Assembly: GCA_012270355.1 (NCBI GenBank)
Contig: JAAXIL010000107.1
Coordinates: forward strand, 1-8,203
Length of the DNA: 8,203 nt
Direction: 5' to 3'
Source of the DNA: Psychrobacter sp.
GTDB lineage: Bacteria > Pseudomonadota > Gammaproteobacteria > Pseudomonadales > Moraxellaceae
Part shown: positions 1-6,997 of the stretch, piece after piece
How the letters are laid out: each line of letters starts with the position of its first letter
How positions within the stretch are numbered: position 1 is the stretch's first letter
Position numbers and translations under genes: made by a program
Notes under the pieces: generated by a model
Seen by the model: the letters and a program-made list of their open reading frames with translations, nothing else
The model's database searches: none
What the model was told of the DNA's origin: nothing

Positions 1-757
1 CCGCCAGCATATCGAGTGCCCTATCGGCAATCTCGCCAGTTACCTGACCATCGCCTCTAACCTCAGCGTAATCTCGCACCCGTCTGAGCAAACGGTTGGC
101 AATGCGTGGTGTGCCCCGTGAGCGTTTGGCAACTTCAATCGCCCCCTCTTGGGTCATCGCAACTTGCATGAGTCTTGCTGAACGAGTGACGATGGTGGTT
201 AAATCCGCAATGCTATAAAACTCAAGCCTTTGCACAATGCCAAAACGGTCACGCAGTGGCGAGGTAAGTAGTCCTGCTCGAGTGGTAGCAGCAACCAAGG
301 TGAAAGGAGGCAAATCTAATTTTATAGACCGAGCAGCAGGACCTTCACCAATCATAATGTCCAGCTGAAAATCCTCCATCGCAGGATACAAAATCTCTTC
401 AATCACAGGGCTTAAACGATGAATTTCATCAATGAATAATACATCCCCTTCCTCAAGATTGGTCAGCATGGCTGCCAAATCCCCAGCCCGCTCCAGCACA
501 GGTCCTGAGGTTGACCGCAAATTACCCCCCATTTCTCGGGCAATGATGTTGGCAAGTGTGGTTTTGCCCAAGCCAGGGGGACCAAAAATCAGCGTATGAT
601 CCAGTGCCTCCAAGCGACCCCGAGCCGCCTCGATAAACACTTCCATCTGCTCCCGCACCACAGGCTGCCCGATATATTCGGTTAATAGTGTGGGGCGAAT
701 CCCTGCTTCCACACCGTCATCACCTCGGCTGGTGGGGTCAATCAATCTGTCTGTCAT
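1..757 (-). CDS. ruvB: RuvB, Holliday junction branch-migration ATPase (C-terminus cut off by window edge)
   Basis: RuvB is the hexameric AAA+ motor that, loaded by RuvA, drives branch migration of Holliday junctions in cytoplasmic recombinational repair. The first 252 codons are present, against about 335 in the family, so the end of the small AAA+ domain and the winged-helix DNA-binding domain lie beyond the left edge. Visible motifs: Walker A GPPGLGKT (residues 59-66), Walker B with DEIH (110-113), sensor 1 ATTR (157-160), and LRDRFG (168-173) carrying the arginine-finger region. The conserved [16 protein letters not shown] sensor-2 segment lies at about 214-229. The ATG at 757 gives the normal N-terminus (MTDRLI...). 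It follows GAGGA at 761-765, a good Shine-Dalgarno core with an unusually short 3-base gap. The gene upstream is a LysR regulator, not the usual ruvA. Identification is near certain. Confidence 0.97.
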   Translation of the reverse strand, partial: MTDRLIDPTSRGDDGVEAGIRPTLLTEYIGQPVVREQMEVFIEAARGRLEALDHTLIFGPPGLGKTTLANIIAREMGGNLRSTSGPVLERAGDLAAMLTNLEEGDVLFIDEIHRLSPVIEEILYPAMEDFQLDIMIGEGPAARSIKLDLPPFTLVAATTRAGLLTSPLRDRFGIVQRLEFYSIADLTTIVTRSARLMQVAMTQEGAIEVAKRSRGTPRIANRLLRRVRDYAEVRGDGQVTGEIADRALDMLA

Positions 758-771
758 TCATCCTCATTAAT

Positions 772-800
772 ATTTTATGGTAATCATGCGATTCTAACAA
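772..800 (-). promoter_or_regulatory. Possible sigma70-type promoter for ruvB
   Basis: In the 55-base gap between the lysR stop and the ruvB start, the minus strand reads TTGTTA (800-795), a 17-base spacer, then TAAAAT (777-772). These match the -35 consensus at 4 of 6 and the -10 consensus at 5 of 6. Transcription would begin near 765, leaving only about 8 bases of leader including the GAGGA site, which is shorter than usual. This could give ruvB expression independent of lysR. It is a match by eye only; read-through from lysR is the alternative. Confidence 0.33.
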
Positions 801-812
801 TAACCAAAACCA

Positions 813-1715
813 TTAAGACAATTTAGCAAAATACTCTTCTAAAACCGTCAAACAGCGGATGATTTTGGCAGGTTGCTGTTCTTTGTTGAGCGTGACAGCA
901 TAGAGTTTGAATTTTGGCAACTGATAATTGGGCAATACTTCGACCAAAGCCCCCGAATCCAAATCTTTTTTGATGTCAAGAGCCATTGCTCGCATCAAAC
1001 CATGCCCTGTCTTGGTTAGCTTTCCAGCCACAAACACATTATTAGTATGAATATGTGACGGCACTTTGATGCGAGATCTTTTGTTTGTTTCTTTATTAGT
1101 AAGCTCAAGCGAGGTGGCATCTTTCATCAAATCAATCACCACCATTTGATGCGACGCAAGATCTTTGGGCTCATTGATTGGCTCATGATTTTTGATGTAA
1201 TCAGGCGAGGCGACCAACACTTGACCCACTTCGGTAAGAGGGTAGCTGGTCAGATTACTGTCGTCGGTGCTAGGGCTCATGCGAATACCGATATCAACTC
1301 GCTCATCAATCATATCAACATAACGATTGTCGGCTAAAATGTGAATAGTCAAATCCTCATGATCTGCCATCCACTCATCTAATGCCGGCAAAATATGATT
1401 CACACCCAGCTCTGGCGTGGTAGCAATACGCAAACTGCCTGACAATTCATCCCGCAGTTGATTAACTTTAATGCGTCCCTGCTCGGCAGCGGTCACCACT
1501 TCTTTTGCCGCGGCATAGTAGCTTTCACCCGCATCAGTTAGGCTCAGTTTACGAGTGGAACGATGTAGTAACACCACGCCTAAATCGTTCTCTAGCGACC
1601 GTATTTGCTGACTGACCGCACTGGTGGTGATGCCAAGTTGTCGTGCAGCCCCACTAAACGAGCCTTGATCTACCACACCGGCAAACACCGCCATCCCACG
1701 AAGATTGTCTAACAT
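813..1715 (-). CDS. LysR-family transcriptional regulator
   Basis: This is a 300-residue LysR-type regulator of normal family length. The N-terminal winged helix-turn-helix spans about residues 4-61. It contains the characteristic pattern GSFSGAARQLGITTSAVSQQI (18-38), then LENDLG and RSTRKLSLTDAG (52-63). A linker helix follows to about 90. The periplasmic-binding-like effector domain (about 92-295) opens with SGSLRIATTPELG. The style resembles the CrgA/DmlR-like subgroup, but the ligand and target genes cannot be read from the sequence. LysR regulators often sit divergent from their target; here all neighbours run the same way, so the context names no target. The ATG at 1715 is preceded by TAAGG about 7 bases upstream. 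The gene lies between dnaX and ruvB, whose functions it probably does not share, which suggests a lineage-specific insertion. The upstream inverted repeat is a candidate autoregulatory site. Confidence 0.93.
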   Translation of the reverse strand: MLDNLRGMAVFAGVVDQGSFSGAARQLGITTSAVSQQIRSLENDLGVVLLHRSTRKLSLTDAGESYYAAAKEVVTAAEQGRIKVNQLRDELSGSLRIATTPELGVNHILPALDEWMADHEDLTIHILADNRYVDMIDERVDIGIRMSPSTDDSNLTSYPLTEVGQVLVASPDYIKNHEPINEPKDLASHQMVVIDLMKDATSLELTNKETNKRSRIKVPSHIHTNNVFVAGKLTKTGHGLMRAMALDIKKDLDSGALVEVLPNYQLPKFKLYAVTLNKEQQPAKIIRCLTVLEEYFAKLS

Positions 1716-1734
1716 AGCTATGCCTTATAAAAAA

Positions 1735-1770
1735 ATTTGCTTTTACAGTGATTTTTATTATAAAGCAAAT
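1735..1770 (-). promoter_or_regulatory. Putative lysR promoter within an inverted repeat (operator, or weak dnaX terminator)
   Basis: Two perfect 9-bp inverted arms, ATTTGCTTT (1735-1743) and AAAGCAAAT (1762-1770), are separated by 18 bases. On the minus strand a perfect TATAAT lies at 1762-1757, touching the upstream arm. The predicted transcription start (about 1750) falls between the arms. The -35 region (about 1780-1787) is poor (GGGTTT or TTGGGT), which would fit a factor-dependent promoter. The arm centres are 27 bp apart, under three helical turns, and the position suits autorepression by the LysR protein. Alternatively the arms form an AT-rich hairpin followed on the minus strand by six Ts, a weak terminator for dnaX. 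The two readings are not exclusive. Confidence 0.45.
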
Positions 1771-1831
1771 CTTGATAAAAAACCCAAAAATGATTTAGTA
1801 TTATTTAGTGGAGGTTAATAGGTAGAAACGC

Positions 1832-3529
1832 TTAAGGTAGCAGTTTGACCGTTTGCAAATCGCCTTGTTGCAGTTGACCCTTCTGCTTTAGGGCTTGAAC
1901 AACGGGGCTATCGACAAGTTGGGTTTTGGCTTGAGTTTTAGCTTGGGTTTGACGCAATTTTTGTCGAGCCTGAGGCAACCGAGTATCTTCACCTTTGAGC
2001 TTTTTATCGTATTTGACACTCACGGTTGTGCCAAAACGTTCAGACAACAACTTAGTTATCGGCTCGAGAGTTTGTTGCAAGTTTTTGGTGTCAACGCTAG
2101 ATAAAAACTCACTTTGCCCAGTAATGTCTCCTGTCATCACACCTTGTCTCGCCAGTGCCAACCCGTCATTATCAAGCTTTTTTTCTTCCCGCATGGTTTG
2201 TAGCCAATAGTCCCATTTCTCATCTGTCCATTCGCCCGCTAGATCAACAGGTTTGGCTTTCAGCAACGTTCGTGGGTCATCACCATTAGGGGTTGACGCT
2301 GGCAATTGAGACGCATTCGCATCGGCAATTGGTTCGGCAATTGGTTCGGCAATTGGTTCGGCAATTGGTTCGGCTAAATCAGGATTGCTGAATGTTTTTT
2401 TTTCAGTGGATTGTTCAATGACAACCGCATCATTCGATAATGGTCGAAATGCCAACAACCTAAGTAAGCACATTTCTAACGCTTGCATAGGCGTATTCGC
2501 AAGCTTTATTTGTTCACGCGCCTGCACCACAATTTGATAATACAACTGCACCGTTTGCGGGTCGATACTTGATGCCAGACTAGCAAGCTGTTTGGCTTCC
2601 GCCTGCGACATATTGAGCGTTAAATCTGGCAATATTTGACGCAAAGCGATTTGATGCAATGCTTCGCTTAAGCCATCAAAGATATTCCCTGCATCAATCA
2701 GTTGCATCCGCATCTGTTCGATGTGCATTGCCACGTTTTGAGCATTACCCGATGCAATATCCGCTAACAAAGCCAGCAAATCCGCTTGGTTAATCAGCCC
2801 AAGCATATCATTCACTGTCTGCTCACCAATCGACCCTTGCCCAAAGCCGATGGCTTGGTCGGTAAGCGATAAGGCATCTCGCACCGACCCTTTAGCCGCT
2901 TGAGCCAATTGCCATAAGGCATTATCCGTATAAGCTATTCCTTCTTGGCTTAAAACTTTTGCCAAATGCTCGCTAATTGCCGTCGGCGTGAGCGGTCTAA
3001 GCACAAATTGCAAACAACGAGAAATGATAGTAATCGGCAGTTTTTGCGGATCAGTAGTCGCAAATAAAAATTTAACATGTTCGGGTGGCTCTTCAAGCGT
3101 CTTAAGCAAAGCATTAAAGCTGTGCGTTGAGAGCATGTGCACCTCATCGATGAGGTACACTTTGTAGCGACCTTGGGTAGGCAGGTAAGGCACGTTATCG
3201 AGCAGTTCACGAGTGTCCTCAACCTTGGTACGAGAAGCCGCATCAATTTCGATTAAATCGACAAAACGACCTGCATCAATCGCTTGGCAAGTTCCGCACA
3301 CCCCGCATGGGCGACTGGTCACGCCCGTTTCACAGTTGAGACATTTGGCGACGATCCGAGCTATGGTGGTTTTGCCGACACCCCGTGTGCCAGTAAACAA
3401 ATAGGCATGATGCACTCGCCCACTGTCAATGGCATTAATCAAGGCTTCAGAAACATGCCGTTGCCCAACCAATTCATGGAAATTTTTCGGGCGATATTTG
3501 CGGGCTAGGACTTGGTAGGATTGAGACAT
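1832..3529 (-). CDS. dnaX: DNA polymerase III subunit tau/gamma (clamp loader ATPase)
   Basis: DnaX is the motor of the replicative clamp loader; its full-length form, tau, also ties polymerase cores and the DnaB helicase together. The product is 565 residues (E. coli tau is 643). Residues 1-175 hold the start SYQVLARKYRP, Walker A GTRGVGKT (47-54), four zinc-binding cysteines (66, 75, 78, 81), Walker B LIDEVH (126-131) and the SRC arginine-finger motif (170-172). The collar domain III ends at about residue 365 (EMCLLRLLAFRPLS). A low-complexity linker with an A9 run (codons 376-379) and four EPIA units (387-402) then leads to a divergent tau-specific C-terminus from about 420. The ATG at 3529 fits the family but has no clear Shine-Dalgarno. 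A weak TTTATC / CATTAT pair (3574-3569 and 3552-3547) could be a promoter. The usual downstream ybaB-recR pair is absent here. Confidence 0.97.
   Translation of the reverse strand: MSQSYQVLARKYRPKNFHELVGQRHVSEALINAIDSGRVHHAYLFTGTRGVGKTTIARIVAKCLNCETGVTSRPCGVCGTCQAIDAGRFVDLIEIDAASRTKVEDTRELLDNVPYLPTQGRYKVYLIDEVHMLSTHSFNALLKTLEEPPEHVKFLFATTDPQKLPITIISRCLQFVLRPLTPTAISEHLAKVLSQEGIAYTDNALWQLAQAAKGSVRDALSLTDQAIGFGQGSIGEQTVNDMLGLINQADLLALLADIASGNAQNVAMHIEQMRMQLIDAGNIFDGLSEALHQIALRQILPDLTLNMSQAEAKQLASLASSIDPQTVQLYYQIVVQAREQIKLANTPMQALEMCLLRLLAFRPLSNDAVVIEQSTEKKTFSNPDLAEPIAEPIAEPIAEPIADANASQLPASTPNGDDPRTLLKAKPVDLAGEWTDEKWDYWLQTMREEKKLDNDGLALARQGVMTGDITGQSEFLSSVDTKNLQQTLEPITKLLSERFGTTVSVKYDKKLKGEDTRLPQARQKLRQTQAKTQAKTQLVDSPVVQALKQKGQLQQGDLQTVKLLP
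2324..2371 (-). repeat. Four perfect 12-bp tandem repeats inside dnaX
   Basis: The plus-strand unit GGCAATTGGTTC occurs four times without mismatch (2324-2335, 2336-2347, 2348-2359, 2360-2371), followed by a partial GGC. On the coding strand each unit encodes Glu-Pro-Ile-Ala, giving residues 387-402 of tau. Because the unit is a multiple of three, gain or loss of copies would only lengthen or shorten the flexible linker between the clamp-loader body and the tau C-terminus. Each unit contains the palindrome CAATTG, so neighbouring copies can form short 6-bp hairpins. Confidence 0.95.
2395..2403 (-). promoter_or_regulatory. dnaX: A9 slippage / frameshift site in dnaX, candidate switch producing gamma
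   Basis: The coding strand has nine consecutive As, read in frame as GAA AAA AAA ACA (codons 376-379), so it contains the heptamer A AAA AAA in the correct phase. A -1 shift, or one extra A in the mRNA, gives N-I-Q-Q-S then TGA (2381-2379), a 383-residue product. A +1 shift, or one A lost, gives H-S-A-I-L-I then TAG (2376-2374), a 384-residue product. Either way the protein keeps the ATPase and collar domains and loses the tau-specific part, as gamma does. E. coli makes gamma by -1 frameshifting on A AAA AAG; Thermus thermophilus uses RNA polymerase slippage on A9. No Shine-Dalgarno-like stimulator or close strong hairpin is visible, which favours transcriptional slippage. Confidence 0.6.
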
Positions 3530-3612
3530 TACGAACCGTTTTACGAATAATGTGAGCTGAAAATCAGTGATAAAATGTCGTCACCGCTTATCATTAAAGA
3601 CGATTGTGATAA

Positions 3613-5151
3613 TTACTGTTGTGTTAAAGCTTGCAAGCGAGCGTAGAGTCGTTTTTCAATTTCGGTCATTTTCGCTCCTTTTTGATAAAACACATCCATT
3701 TGCACACTGACATTACCTTTAGCGTCCTGACGTGACATATCAAACCCAAGCAACACATATTCCGTCATGACAGGGTCTTGCAGTTGGCTGTTAATGTCGA
3801 GCAAAATATCGGCAGACACATCAGCCATATTCGCACGGCGATAGGTGGCTTTTGTATCTGTGCCATAAAATACCAACACATAATGCCGTCCAAACACCTC
3901 ATAGGAATGCTGATGACGTAAATAGCCTAAATTTTTAAGCGACATGTCTTGATTGTTATAAGCCATCACTTCTTCCATGATACTCATACGGGTATACATG
4001 GATTCGCTCACCAAAATTCGCACCAATTCAACGGATAATGTTTGAGCCTGAGCATGTTGCCGTTTTACTGTCCCATTTATCAGCCGATGAAACATCTGTG
4101 CTTTTTGTTGCATACTCGTCACCATCGTTTGCCGTGCTTGCGTACTGGCATCGGTGCTGGCGATAACTTGTGTGTCTTGCAATCTGTTTTCAATGTGAGC
4201 AAGCAATCCAATATCCACCAGCTTTTTTTGCACAGTAATGGCACGCTCATAAAGCGCTGGATTAAACAAAAATTGCCGTGCTAGCACCAGCTCATTGCTG
4301 AATATCTGTGCATAATCTGGCTCATTGAACGCTTCGCTAAACGCATGTACATGGTGTTGTAAAAATGCCAATAAGTCACTTGGGGTTTGCATTATCTCAA
4401 TAATGTTTGTGAACGCACTAACGCTGAACATCTGCAATATTTGACGCTCATCGTCCAAGTCCAGCACACAGTCTTCAAAGAAGAACTGACTGCCATAGTC
4501 ATGTTCTACGGGATAAGTTTTTTGATCATGTACCGCATTGATTTGTGTCAGTCCTATAAAATAAATCGCATCAGCGGTTTTGTCAGATACCAAGTCATCG
4601 CCTGAAGATAATGCGGTTTTTGTCTTTAAACGTTGTTGGCGTGCTAAAAGCTGCATCGCCATTTTTTGTTTCACATCGTTAAGATGCGACTTAGGCAACT
4701 GCAACGATTTTAGATGCAATGTACGGGACTCAACCAATACATACACAAATGAGGAACCGATTTGAAATGCAAAATCATATCCATCTTGCTTGTCTTGACC
4801 TTCGCTTTTTAATTTATATAGCGATAAAAATGTACGGTCAAATACAGGTCGCCATAACGAGGTTTTATTAATATCAGTCGGCACAGAACCTGACTGATGA
4901 CTATCCTTTGAGGTGCGAGATACTTGACTGGATTTGGTATTATTAGCTGATTGAGAGCTAATAATGGTATGGCTATGGTTTTGATGCCCACCACTTTGTT
5001 TCGGTTGTACCCTAGTCTTAGGGTTTAACGTAATGGGCTTAGGTTCGGTTTTTTTCTGAGCCTTTGATGGTGTTGACAACTGCTGATTGACCTTCACCTG
5101 ATGTCGGGTAATGGGTTGATTACTGAAGTTTGTTTTATAAGCAGAAGTCAT
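3613..5151 (-). CDS. Conserved-looking protein of unknown function between lysS and dnaX
   Basis: I do not recognise this 512-residue protein. Residues 1 to about 97 form a polar, basic, low-complexity tail rich in Gln, Lys, Ser, Thr, His and Asn, probably disordered. A folded part follows, opening with SLWRPVFDRTFLSLYKL, which holds the only tryptophan. It has alternating beta-like and helical stretches (FAFQIGSSFVYVLVES, AIYFIGLTQI, SQFFFEDCVLDLDDE, HYVLVFYGTD, TEYVLLGFDMS). No signal peptide, membrane helix, Walker motif or catalytic signature is visible, so it is probably cytoplasmic. It starts 18 bases after the lysS stop, hence likely the same transcript, and ends 83 bases before dnaX. 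I chose ATG at 5151; a TTG at 5157 would add two residues. GG lies about 9 bases before the ATG, a weak Shine-Dalgarno. The long intact frame and ordinary composition make a real gene very likely. Confidence 0.85.
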   Translation of the reverse strand: MTSAYKTNFSNQPITRHQVKVNQQLSTPSKAQKKTEPKPITLNPKTRVQPKQSGGHQNHSHTIISSQSANNTKSSQVSRTSKDSHQSGSVPTDINKTSLWRPVFDRTFLSLYKLKSEGQDKQDGYDFAFQIGSSFVYVLVESRTLHLKSLQLPKSHLNDVKQKMAMQLLARQQRLKTKTALSSGDDLVSDKTADAIYFIGLTQINAVHDQKTYPVEHDYGSQFFFEDCVLDLDDERQILQMFSVSAFTNIIEIMQTPSDLLAFLQHHVHAFSEAFNEPDYAQIFSNELVLARQFLFNPALYERAITVQKKLVDIGLLAHIENRLQDTQVIASTDASTQARQTMVTSMQQKAQMFHRLINGTVKRQHAQAQTLSVELVRILVSESMYTRMSIMEEVMAYNNQDMSLKNLGYLRHQHSYEVFGRHYVLVFYGTDTKATYRRANMADVSADILLDINSQLQDPVMTEYVLLGFDMSRQDAKGNVSVQMDVFYQKGAKMTEIEKRLYARLQALTQQ

Positions 5152-5169
5152 ATGCAATTACCAACTGTA

Positions 5170-6708
5170 CTACGATTCGGTTTTTTGTCGCATGTGCGGG
5201 AACAACAGCACATCCCGAATGCTGGGCGAATCGGTGAATAGCATCACAAGACGGTCAATGCCAATGCCTTCGCCTGCCGTCGGTGGCAAGCCATACGCTA
5301 AGGCTTCGATATAATCAGCATCAAAGTGCATCGCTTCATCATCGCCTGCATCTTTTTCTGCCACCTGCTGACGAAACCGCTCGGCTTGATCGGCAGGGTC
5401 GTTCAGCTCGCTAAAACCATTTGCCAATTCACGCCCACCCACAAACAATTCAAAGCGGTCAGTAATTTCTGGATTGTCATCGTTACGACGAGCTAGCGGT
5501 GACGTTTCAGCAGGGTACTCGGTGATAAACGTCGGCTGGCGTAGCTTGTGCTCTGCCGTTTCCTCAAAAATAATGGTTTGCAATTTGCCCACGCCAAAGC
5601 CGTCTTTAACTTGTTGCTTAAGCGTATTTTGAGCGTAATCCGCCAAATAATCTCTATCCGCAATTTTACTCATATCAAATCCGTCGGCGTATTTCCCAAT
5701 TGCGTCCGTCATGGTCAACCGAGCAAACGGAGCTTTAAGACTGATGGTTTCGTCTTGATAAGTGATGTCTGTTGTACCCAGTACATCTGTTGCCAGCGTT
5801 TCAAACAAACGCTCGGTCAATTCCATTAAGTCTTGATAATCAGCATACGCTTCATAAAACTCAATCATGGTAAATTCAGGATTGTGCCGAGTGGACACGC
5901 CTTCATTGCGGAAGCTACGATTGATTTCAAATACCCGCTCAAATCCGCCCACTACTAATCGTTTTAGATACAACTCTGGGGCGATGCGAAGGTATAACGG
6001 CATATCGAGGGCATTATGGTGCGTTTCAAATGGACGAGCCACCGCTCCCCCTGGAATGGGGTGCATCATTGGCGTTTCGACTTCCATAAACCGCTCACCG
6101 AGCATAAATTTGCGAATGCCAGCGATGATTTGACTGCGAATGATAAACGTATTGCGACTGTCCTCATTGGTCATCAAATCTAAATGGCGATTGCGATAGC
6201 GTGCCTCAACGTCTGCCAAACCATGAAACTTATTTGGCATGGGGCGGAGCGATTTGGTAAGTAAGGTAATTTTTTCTATATGCACATACAAATCACCCTT
6301 GCCTGAGCGTCCAATATAACCCGACACGCCCACAATATCGCCCAAATCGAGCGACTTGATTAAAGCTTTGGTTTCATCGTCTAATTCTTTGCGAGCCACA
6401 TATAGCTGAATGCGTCCTGTCATATCTTGAATGACAATAAATGCCCCACGGTTGAGCATGACTCGCCCTGCCACATTGACCTGAGTTTTGTTGCCTGCAT
6501 CGGCATCCGCCTCAAGTGTTGCTTTATCCACGTCGGCAAACTTGTCTTGCAAATCCTGAGCATAATCAGTGCGTTTAAACTTATTGGGATACGCCACGCC
6601 ATTGGGGCTATTTTTTACCAAATCATCAAGTTTGGCTTGTCGTTGGGCGATAAGGTCATTGGTGTTTTGTTCTTGAGGTTCGTTGTTTTGGGATTGATTA
6701 TTAGACAT
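5170..6708 (-). CDS. lysS: Lysyl-tRNA synthetase, class II
   Basis: LysS charges tRNA-Lys with lysine using ATP, as a cytoplasmic homodimer. Its length, 512 residues, matches the bacterial class II enzyme (E. coli 505). A polar N-terminal extension (1-30) precedes the OB-fold anticodon-binding domain (about 77-150: [19 protein letters not shown]). The catalytic domain follows, with motif 1 around FMEVETPMM (207-215). Motif 2 is [23 protein letters not shown] (266-288), with the ATP-contacting arginine and the ENRSFRNE-type loop (here [10 protein letters not shown], 261-270). Motif 3 is [13 protein letters not shown] (479-491). Conserved [12 protein letters not shown] (216-227) and NGFSELNDP (430-438) are also present. 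The ATG at 6708 follows GAGAG (6713-6717) with a 4-base gap. No key residue is missing. It leads the probable lysS-unknown(-dnaX) transcript; no convincing promoter is evident upstream. Confidence 0.98.
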   Translation of the reverse strand: MSNNQSQNNEPQEQNTNDLIAQRQAKLDDLVKNSPNGVAYPNKFKRTDYAQDLQDKFADVDKATLEADADAGNKTQVNVAGRVMLNRGAFIVIQDMTGRIQLYVARKELDDETKALIKSLDLGDIVGVSGYIGRSGKGDLYVHIEKITLLTKSLRPMPNKFHGLADVEARYRNRHLDLMTNEDSRNTFIIRSQIIAGIRKFMLGERFMEVETPMMHPIPGGAVARPFETHHNALDMPLYLRIAPELYLKRLVVGGFERVFEINRSFRNEGVSTRHNPEFTMIEFYEAYADYQDLMELTERLFETLATDVLGTTDITYQDETISLKAPFARLTMTDAIGKYADGFDMSKIADRDYLADYAQNTLKQQVKDGFGVGKLQTIIFEETAEHKLRQPTFITEYPAETSPLARRNDDNPEITDRFELFVGGRELANGFSELNDPADQAERFRQQVAEKDAGDDEAMHFDADYIEALAYGLPPTAGEGIGIDRLVMLFTDSPSIRDVLLFPHMRQKTES

Positions 6709-6812
6709 ACATCTCTCAAATTTTTATGGATTGTTTAAATGGTAAAAATACTATCGAACAAGTGGAGCAATATTTACTTCAAAAAATTTATAATACTCAG
6801 AATTTAACAAAT

Positions 6813-6965
6813 CTATTCGTCAAGCGTCATCTCACTGTCCCAAATAAGAAATTTACCGTATCTGCCCGTTTTTTCTTCACCACCAACCGATTTCCCCAAC
6901 TCAGTCAACTCAAAATCGTCACTTACAGACACGTACAGTTTTTTAACGGTGCTTATAGTTATCAT
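6813..6965 (-). CDS. Possible small acidic protein, 50 residues, unknown function
   Basis: Within the 289-base gap between prfA and lysS the minus strand has an ATG (6965) running 50 codons to TAG (6815-6813). The product starts MITISTVKKLYVSVSDD and ends FLIWDSEMTLDE: mixed, mildly acidic (10 Asp/Glu, 6 Lys/Arg), one tryptophan, no membrane segment. Purines occupy the first codon position in 38 of 50 codons, the bias of real coding sequence. AGAGA lies about 7 bases before the ATG as a possible ribosome-binding site. It starts 33 bases after the prfA stop, on the same strand. A different frame stays open immediately downstream (6819-6751, RIDLLNSEYYKFFEV...), so the ORF may be the front half of a longer gene broken by a frameshift. 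I recognise no family. Chance is a real alternative. Confidence 0.42.
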   Translation of the reverse strand: MITISTVKKLYVSVSDDFELTELGKSVGGEEKTGRYGKFLIWDSEMTLDE

Positions 6966-6997
6966 GACAAGTCTCTGTTATAAATTCTCAGCCAAAC

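Noticed and set aside
2360..2394. Downstream hairpin or pseudoknot stimulating ribosomal frameshifting at the dnaX A9 run
   Set aside because: The nearest self-complementary element (CAATTG copies in the tandem repeat) begins about 28 bases after the slippery run, too far and too weak for a classical stimulator. This is why transcriptional slippage is preferred.
2950..3246. 98-codon minus-strand frame inside dnaX
   Set aside because: It lies wholly within the conserved DnaX ATPase region in another frame, and its Leu/Arg/Cys/Ser-rich composition is typical of a shadow frame.
3566..3595. Imperfect hairpin AGTGATAA / TTATCATT between the unknown gene and dnaX, considered as a terminator
   Set aside because: The stem is AT-rich with a G-T pair, the loop is 14 bases and no T run follows on the minus strand, so it is not convincing.
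5548..5829. 93-codon plus-strand frame opposite lysS
   Set aside because: It is a shadow of the conserved LysS catalytic domain, with no ribosome-binding site or recognisable motif.
6701..6712. Three-codon upstream ORF (ATG TAT GTC TAA) overlapping the lysS start
   Set aside because: It is expected by chance from the sequence GATGTATG, with no sign of a codon-specific leader and no attenuator structure nearby.
6427..6738. 103-codon plus-strand frame opposite the lysS 5' end
   Set aside because: It is antisense to a clearly coding lysS N-terminus, hydrophobic and cysteine-rich in the way complements of Gln/Asn/Lys-rich coding often are, and has no start signal.
6726..6983. Plus-strand 85-codon open frame across the prfA-lysS gap
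   Set aside because: It has no ribosome-binding site (A/T-only sequence before the ATG) and no plus-strand neighbours. Its second half is the codon-aligned complement of the minus-strand 50-codon ORF, which has better composition and a possible AGAGA site. The first third looks reasonable as protein, so it is not wholly excluded.
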